From positions 1 through 8,958 of the forward strand of contig DNCV01000007.1 in the NCBI GenBank assembly GCA_003484395.1: a stretch of 8,958 nucleotides of DNA. The letters run 5' to 3'. The translations under genes were made by a program, and so were the position numbers. Positions 5,409 to 8,958 of the stretch are shown one piece after another. Origin of the DNA: Dehalococcoidia bacterium (GTDB lineage Bacteria; Chloroflexota; Dehalococcoidia; GIF9; UBA5629). Within the stretch, counting starts at the first letter, position 1; every line of letters starts with the position of its first letter. The notes below the pieces were generated by a model. The model was not told the origin of the DNA. It saw only the letters and a program-made list of their open reading frames with translations, and did not search any database.

Positions 5409-6592
5409 ATGAACGCGAACGGAACCTGCTTCTCAAACGAGGAGTTATCGAGATAATCTCTGAAGCGGAATTGATAACTCTGCTCGAATCGGGGAAAAAG
5501 CTGCGCTTCAAACAAGGATTTGATCCCAGCCGTCCGGATATCCATCTCGGTCATGTTGTCGGCCTGCGCAAACTCCGCCAGTTTCAGGAAAGAGGTCATC
5601 AGGTGGTTCTCATTGTTGGCGATTGGACGGCACAGATCGGCGATCCCAGCGGGGTGTCGACAACACGAGCCATGCTTTCGGCAGAAGAGGTACAGGCGAA
5701 TGCGCAGACGTATATGAAACAGTTTTTTAAGGTGATCGATAAAAATAAAACCGAAGTGCGCTTCCAGAGCGAATGGTTCGGTAAATTCGGACTTGCCGAT
5801 ATTATAAAACTGACCAGCAAGTTCACCGTAGCACAATTTTTGGCGCGGGAGGATTTCGCACAGCGCTACAGCGCCGGACGGCCGATCGCCATCACCGAAT
5901 TACTGTATCCTTTGTTGCAGGGATACGATTCTGTAGCCATTAAATCCGATGTCGAGTTCGGCGGTACGGATCAGAAATTCAATTGTCTGGTCGGGCGTGA
6001 TTTACAACAAATAATGGGGATGTCTCAGCAGCAGGTATTTCTTATGCCGCTTCTCATCGGAACGGACGGTACGCAGAAGATGAGCAAAAGCCTGGGCAAC
6101 TATATAGGCATCGACGAGCCGCCGAATGATATGTACGGAAAGGTGATGTCCATTCCCGATCGTCTGTTGCTCGACTATTTCGAATTGCTCACCGATGTTT
6201 CCTCGGAAGAGATAAAGGAGTTCAAACGAAGCATGGAGCAGAGCACTGTCAATCCCATGGTATTGAAGAAACGGCTGGCACGGGAAATTGTGACGCAATT
6301 TCACAGCGATCATGATGCGGTTCAAGCTGAAGAGCGCTTTACAAAGATATTCCAGAAGCGGGAGACGCCGGAAGAGGTTGTTCAGTTGAATATTAAAAGT
6401 GGTGTGACTACAACGCTCACTGCAGAGATGGCAAAAGCAGGTCTGACGAAGAGCCGCGCTGAAGCTAAACAATTATTAGCACAGGGCGCTATTGAGATTG
6501 ATGGCGAGAAGGCAACAGAAGATATCGATTTATCAACATTGGGGCCCGGTCATAAAATAAAAGTCGGGAAAAGACGCTTTGCGTCCACATAA
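5396..6592 (+). CDS. tyrS: Tyrosyl-tRNA synthetase
   Basis: Class I synthetase that charges tRNA-Tyr. The 398 residues are a complete enzyme: Rossmann core with the HIGH-type motif HLGH at 50-53, GDWTAQIGDPSG at 75-86, the tyrosine-pocket region with YPLLQGYDS (171-179) and GGTDQKFN (189-196), KMSKS at 228-232, then the helical anticodon domain and a C-terminal S4 RNA-binding domain (about 333-395, around TKSRAEAKQLLAQGAIEIDG). HLGH with a C-terminal S4 domain and about 400 residues resembles the TyrZ-like branch rather than the about 420-residue E. coli type. It is translationally overlapped with ribF and followed 34 bases later by an aminotransferase start. No T-box leader is visible, as expected for an internal gene. 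Its closeness to aroH and a tyrosine-binding-like domain suggests a tyrosine-linked transcription unit. Confidence 0.96.
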   Translation: MAKLDERERNLLLKRGVIEIISEAELITLLESGKKLRFKQGFDPSRPDIHLGHVVGLRKLRQFQERGHQVVLIVGDWTAQIGDPSGVSTTRAMLSAEEVQANAQTYMKQFFKVIDKNKTEVRFQSEWFGKFGLADIIKLTSKFTVAQFLAREDFAQRYSAGRPIAITELLYPLLQGYDSVAIKSDVEFGGTDQKFNCLVGRDLQQIMGMSQQQVFLMPLLIGTDGTQKMSKSLGNYIGIDEPPNDMYGKVMSIPDRLLLDYFELLTDVSSEEIKEFKRSMEQSTVNPMVLKKRLAREIVTQFHSDHDAVQAEERFTKIFQKRETPEEVVQLNIKSGVTTTLTAEMAKAGLTKSRAEAKQLLAQGAIEIDGEKATEDIDLSTLGPGHKIKVGKRRFAST

Positions 6593-6613
6593 GTAGATAG
6601 TACGTTAATAAAT

Positions 6614-6618
6614 GGAGG
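6614..6618 (+). promoter_or_regulatory. Ribosome binding site GGAGG deciding the aminotransferase start
   Basis: GGAGG eight bases before the ATG at 6627. An in-frame ATG at 6612 overlaps this site and would add MEENK; a start there would have no ribosome site of its own, so 6627 is preferred. Confidence 0.75.
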
Positions 6619-6626
6619 AAAACAAA

Positions 6627-7706
6627 ATGCAATTACGAATTCCAGGACCAACACCTTGTCCGCCTGAGGTGCTGAAAGCGCTGGGCAAACAAATGATCGA
6701 TCACAGGGGTAAAGAGTTCGGGGAGATCATAACCAGGATTACCGCAAATCTCAAAACGCTATTCCAGACGAAAAACGATCTTTTTATTTTATCAAGTTCA
6801 GGTAGCGGTGGCATGGAATCCGCAGTCGTTAATATGTTATCGCCCAGCGATAAGGTGCTATCGGTTGCCATCGGCGTCTTCGGTGAACGGTTTGCTGAGA
6901 TTGCCAGAACATATGGCGCCAATGTTATCCCGTTGAATTTCGAATATGGAAAGGCAGCAGACCCGGATGAGATACGGAAGGCATTACATGCTGATCCTGC
7001 GATTAAGGCAGTGCTGGTGACACACAATGAGACCTCTACCGGTGTTACTAATGACATGGCTGCCATCAGTAAAGTTATTAGAGAGTTCGATAAGCTCATC
7101 CTCGTTGATTCCATCAGCGGCCTTGGGTCTCTCGACCTGCCTGTTGATACATTGGGACTTGATGTTGTGATCGCAGGATCACAAAAAGGCTGGATGGTTC
7201 CGCCGGGGTTGTCATTTGCCAGCGTCAGTGAGAAAGCATGGAAAGCGCATGCAGTAGCCAAAATACCGAGATTTTATTTCGACTATACAAAAGCAAAGAA
7301 ATATCTGGCGGATGCACAAACACCCTGGACGCCGGCCATCTCAGTGTACTTCGGACTTGATGTTTCCACAAAGGCTATGGTTGCTGAAGGAGTGGCCAGC
7401 ATTGCACAGCGGCATGCGAAGGTAGCGGAATTCACTCGCAAAGAGTTGAAAGAGCGCGGTCTGACGATCTTCGCCGATGAAAAGTATGCATCCAATGTAG
7501 TGACGTCAGTCAAAGCCGATGAAAAGCTCAGCGTTCCGAAGCTCCGTCAAATCTTGAGAGATGAGCACAAGGTTATCATTGCCGGCGGTCAGGGTAAGTT
7601 GAAAGGGAAGATATTCCGTATCGGTCATATGGGGTGGGTATCCAAGGAAGATATGAAAGAGGTGCTGCAGGCGCTTGATAAAGCACTACCGAAGGCGCGA
7701 GAATAA
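6627..7706 (+). CDS. Class V PLP-dependent aminotransferase (alanine/serine-glyoxylate aminotransferase family)
   Basis: Cytoplasmic PLP enzyme that moves an amino group between amino acids and 2-oxo acids. The family covers alanine-glyoxylate, serine-pyruvate and serine-glyoxylate activities, and archaeal-type phosphoserine pathway enzymes; sequence alone does not fix the substrate. With the ATG at 6627 the product has 359 residues, typical length. Seen: the RIPGPTPCPPEV N-terminus, the phosphate-binding SGSGGMES loop (58-65), VTHNETSTG (131-139), D161 in LVDSISGLG that contacts the PLP ring nitrogen, and the Schiff-base Lys187 in AGSQKGWMVPPG. The C-terminal domain ends with KIFRIGHMGWV. 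The alternative start at 6612 adds five residues but lies on the ribosome site. It follows tyrS by 34 bases with no terminator between, so it is probably the last gene of that transcription unit. It could supply serine or glycine; no serA is present in the window. Confidence 0.92.
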   Translation: MQLRIPGPTPCPPEVLKALGKQMIDHRGKEFGEIITRITANLKTLFQTKNDLFILSSSGSGGMESAVVNMLSPSDKVLSVAIGVFGERFAEIARTYGANVIPLNFEYGKAADPDEIRKALHADPAIKAVLVTHNETSTGVTNDMAAISKVIREFDKLILVDSISGLGSLDLPVDTLGLDVVIAGSQKGWMVPPGLSFASVSEKAWKAHAVAKIPRFYFDYTKAKKYLADAQTPWTPAISVYFGLDVSTKAMVAEGVASIAQRHAKVAEFTRKELKERGLTIFADEKYASNVVTSVKADEKLSVPKLRQILRDEHKVIIAGGQGKLKGKIFRIGHMGWVSKEDMKEVLQALDKALPKARE

Positions 7707-7730
7707 CGCATATAATCGCCAAGGATCGTT

Positions 7731-7752
7731 AAGCTGTAGCTTCGAGCCGAAG
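7731..7752 (+). other. Two overlapping, mutually exclusive small hairpins after the aminotransferase gene
   Basis: AAGCTGTAGCTT (7731-7742) is a 5-bp stem with a 2-base loop, and CTTCGAGCCGAAG (7740-7752) is a 5-bp stem with a 3-base loop. They share CTT and cannot both form. No U-run follows, so this is not a standard terminator. It may be a 3' end processing structure or chance. Confidence 0.3.
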
Positions 7753-7811
7753 GTTATATCCCATGACTGCTTAAGCCGCGCAGATTCTGGCAGATATTCA
7801 TCAACACCTGT

Positions 7812-7817
7812 TATAAT
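7812..7817 (+). promoter_or_regulatory. Perfect -10 box TATAAT before the PAP2-like gene
   Basis: TATAAT lies 18 bases before the TTG start at 7836, with AAGGGG (7825-7830) as ribosome site in between. No convincing -35 is present. The transcript leader would be only about 12 bases. Confidence 0.35.
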
Positions 7818-7835
7818 TTATCTTAAGGGGTATAG

Positions 7836-8279
7836 TTGGATATAATCGTAGAGTACAAAGTACTTATCATCCCTGCGATCGCATGGTTCATCGCTGAAGC
7901 GCTGAAGATGCCGATATCATGGCTCAGAGACGGGCAATGGAATCCATCTCAATTGTTTCTTGGTGGAATGCCCAGTGCCCATTCGGCATTTGTTTGCGCA
8001 CTGGCTACAACAGTCGGTTTCAAAGACGGTTTTAATTCCGTCACTTTTGCCATCGCGTTAAGTTTTGCGCTGGTTGTCATGCAGGATGCGGGCGGCGTCA
8101 GAAAGACAGTCGGACTCCAGTCCACTATACTCAACAGAATTATTGAGGAGATATTTAAAAGTAAACCTGAGTACGAAAAACGATTGAGAGAATTGATCGG
8201 TCATACCAGGCCGCAGATCGTCGTAGGGGCTATGCTCGGAATACTGGTCGGCTGGATATTGAGCGTGGTGATTCCCTGA
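7836..8279 (+). CDS. Divergent PAP2 family (DUF212/YuiD-like) membrane protein
   Basis: Small integral membrane protein of 147 residues, the usual family length, distantly related to PAP2 phosphatases acting on lipid phosphates; the true substrate is not known. Seen: N-terminal hydrophobic segment (9-24), the GGMPSAHSA motif at 43-51 with Ser47 and His49, a hydrophobic stretch around 69-83, DAGGVRKTVGLQ at 84-95, and the C-terminal GHTRPQIVVG followed by a last membrane segment. The TTG start at 7836 is chosen because AAGGGG lies five bases upstream and the N-terminus then fits the family. It ends in TGA. It is separated from the aminotransferase gene by 129 bases containing a -10 box, so it is probably its own unit. 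Frame and motifs are intact. Confidence 0.9.
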   Translation: MDIIVEYKVLIIPAIAWFIAEALKMPISWLRDGQWNPSQLFLGGMPSAHSAFVCALATTVGFKDGFNSVTFAIALSFALVVMQDAGGVRKTVGLQSTILNRIIEEIFKSKPEYEKRLRELIGHTRPQIVVGAMLGILVGWILSVVIP

Positions 8280-8287
8280 GTTGCATT

Positions 8288-8305
8288 TCCCATATCAAAG
8301 TGGGA
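8288..8305 (+). other. Small hairpin just after the PAP2-like gene
   Basis: TCCCA at 8288-8292 pairs with TGGGA at 8301-8305 across an 8-base loop, nine bases after the stop codon. No T-run follows directly, so it is at best a weak transcript-end structure. Confidence 0.25.
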
Positions 8306-8330
8306 CATAGGCGCGTTGCTATGGTAAAAT
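8302..8330 (+). promoter_or_regulatory. Candidate promoter reading toward the transposase remnant
   Basis: GGGACA (4/6) at 8302-8307, 17-base spacer, TAAAAT (5/6) at 8325-8330. It overlaps the hairpin at 8288-8305 and precedes a weak terminator-like element, so transcription from it may be brief. By-eye call. Confidence 0.28.
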
Positions 8331-8331
8331 A

Positions 8332-8351
8332 GCTTCAAAAGCCTCTTTTTT
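8332..8351 (+). terminator. Weak terminator-like hairpin with T-run
   Basis: GCTT (8332-8335) pairs with AAGC (8339-8342) across CAA, followed by CTC and six T (8346-8351). The stem has only four pairs, so termination is doubtful, but it is the only hairpin with a T-run in the 8280-8398 gap after the PAP2-like gene. Confidence 0.28.
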
Positions 8352-8363
8352 AGCCACATTAGA

Positions 8364-8393
8364 TGGGGCAGTGAGATTGACGGAGATGCCCCA
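8364..8393. repeat. 7-bp inverted repeat TGGGGCA/TGCCCCA next to the transposase remnant
   Basis: TGGGGCA at 8364-8370 and its exact complement TGCCCCA at 8387-8393, 16 bases apart. It ends six bases before the point where transposase similarity begins, so it may mark the junction of the insertion remnant or be an unrelated hairpin. Confidence 0.35.
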
Positions 8394-8398
8394 CCTAT

Positions 8399-8899
8399 TT
8401 GCGAGAAACCCGTGGTGGCAGAAATGTGCAGCATGAGATGGCGCCCCTGTTGCGGCAGTCAGTGTATAGCTGTCTGGCGGGATACGAGGACACCAATGAT
8501 GCGGTGCGGCTAGCCAGAGACCCTGCTCTGCAAGCGGTGGTTGGTCGCCATGCCCTGGAGAAGCAGGCAGCTAGCGCTAATACTCTGAGCAGGTTTGAGA
8601 CAGAAGTTCTTGTTACCGAGGATAATCTCAGAGGACTGGGGCAACTGAACGCTGAATGGGTAGACCATGCCATAGCTCGAACACAGCCCCATAGGATCAT
8701 TCTGGACATGGACAGCTCAGAAAGCCCCGTGTATGGGGAACAGGAAGGAGCGACCTACAACGGTCATTTTGAGTGTATCTGCTACCACACACTGTTCTGT
8801 TTTAACCAGTTTGGGGATTGTGAGGGAGCAGTCCTCAGGCCGGGCAATGCGCACAGCGTATTACATCCCTCAGTGAACGCATTGGTGGCATGCGTATAG
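8399..8899 (+). pseudogene. IS1380-family transposase fragment, truncated at both ends
   Basis: The 166-codon frame begins at a TTG with no convincing ribosome site; a stop lies just upstream at 8378-8380. Residues 3-153 resemble the front and first catalytic part of IS1380-type DDE transposases: HEMAPLLRQSVYSCLAGYEDTNDA, DPALQAVVGR, KQAASANTLSRFE, the first catalytic Asp in IILDMDSSESP (D103 or D105), YGEQEGATYNGHF and LRPGNAHS. Full members have roughly 430-450 residues; about 50 N-terminal residues and the whole C-terminal half, with the second Asp and the Glu, are missing. After HS (base 8857) the sequence changes to VLHPSVNALVACV and stops, unlike the family; no other frame restores it in the remaining 100 bases. 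No terminal inverted repeats or target duplications could be identified. It is an inactive relic and marks this end as accessory. Confidence 0.88.
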
Positions 8900-8958
8900 A
8901 AGTGATTCAGAATTGGTTCATGCCAGTGCTTCAGTGTGTTCCCCCATCGTATGAGCTC

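Noticed and set aside
6002..6472. 156-codon minus-strand frame inside tyrS
   Set aside because: Shadow of tyrS, which has all catalytic motifs on the plus strand.
6701..7261. 186-codon minus-strand frame inside the aminotransferase gene
   Set aside because: Shadow; the plus strand has the PLP lysine and the expected family length.
7735..7752. tRNA T-arm-like TTCGAGCC after the aminotransferase gene
   Set aside because: No acceptor, D or anticodon arms can be formed around it, so it is not a tRNA gene.
8395..8709. 104-codon minus-strand frame over the transposase remnant
   Set aside because: The plus strand matches IS1380 transposases closely; the minus-strand product does not resemble any protein I know.

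Overview
The window is ordinary-density bacterial chromosome: standard code, GC near 48 %, Shine-Dalgarno starts mixed with GTG and TTG starts. The mix of NarL/FixJ-type regulators, a divergent PlsY-like protein, an AroH-type chorismate mutase, a pieces-only type I-beta DAHP synthase, a class V aminotransferase and a YuiD/DUF212 protein suggests an uncultured member of the Chloroflexota (Dehalococcoidia-like). This placement is inferred from gene flavour only and is tentative.

Layout. (1) 1-1293, plus strand: the 3' part of leuS, cut by the left edge of the window. (2) 1308-2677, minus strand: two adjacent NarL/LuxR-type regulators with almost the same DNA-binding domain, one of which has an in-frame TGA between receiver and helix-turn-helix. 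(3) 2889-3599, minus strand: a membrane protein of the PlsY family that has lost most of its signature motifs. (4) 3738-7706, plus strand: a tight gene run of aroH (chorismate mutase), a 100-residue stand-alone copy of the regulatory N-terminal domain of DAHP synthase, ribF, tyrS and a class V aminotransferase. (5) 7836-8279, plus strand: a divergent PAP2-family membrane protein. (6) 8399-8899: a remnant of an IS1380-family transposase truncated at both ends, marking an accessory scar.

How the parts may work together. The aroH/DAHPS-domain/tyrS run links aromatic amino acid synthesis with tyrosine use. The DAHPS-like protein ends exactly where the catalytic barrel should begin, yet keeps the His29 and Ser31 positions that bind tyrosine in the Thermotoga enzyme. 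It could be a free-standing tyrosine-sensing subunit, translationally coupled to chorismate mutase. The two regulators look like a duplicated pair: one receiver keeps the phosphoacceptor Asp, the other has Asn there, and both share the same recognition helix. These two loci are the best candidates for undescribed biology here; both are inferences from sequence.
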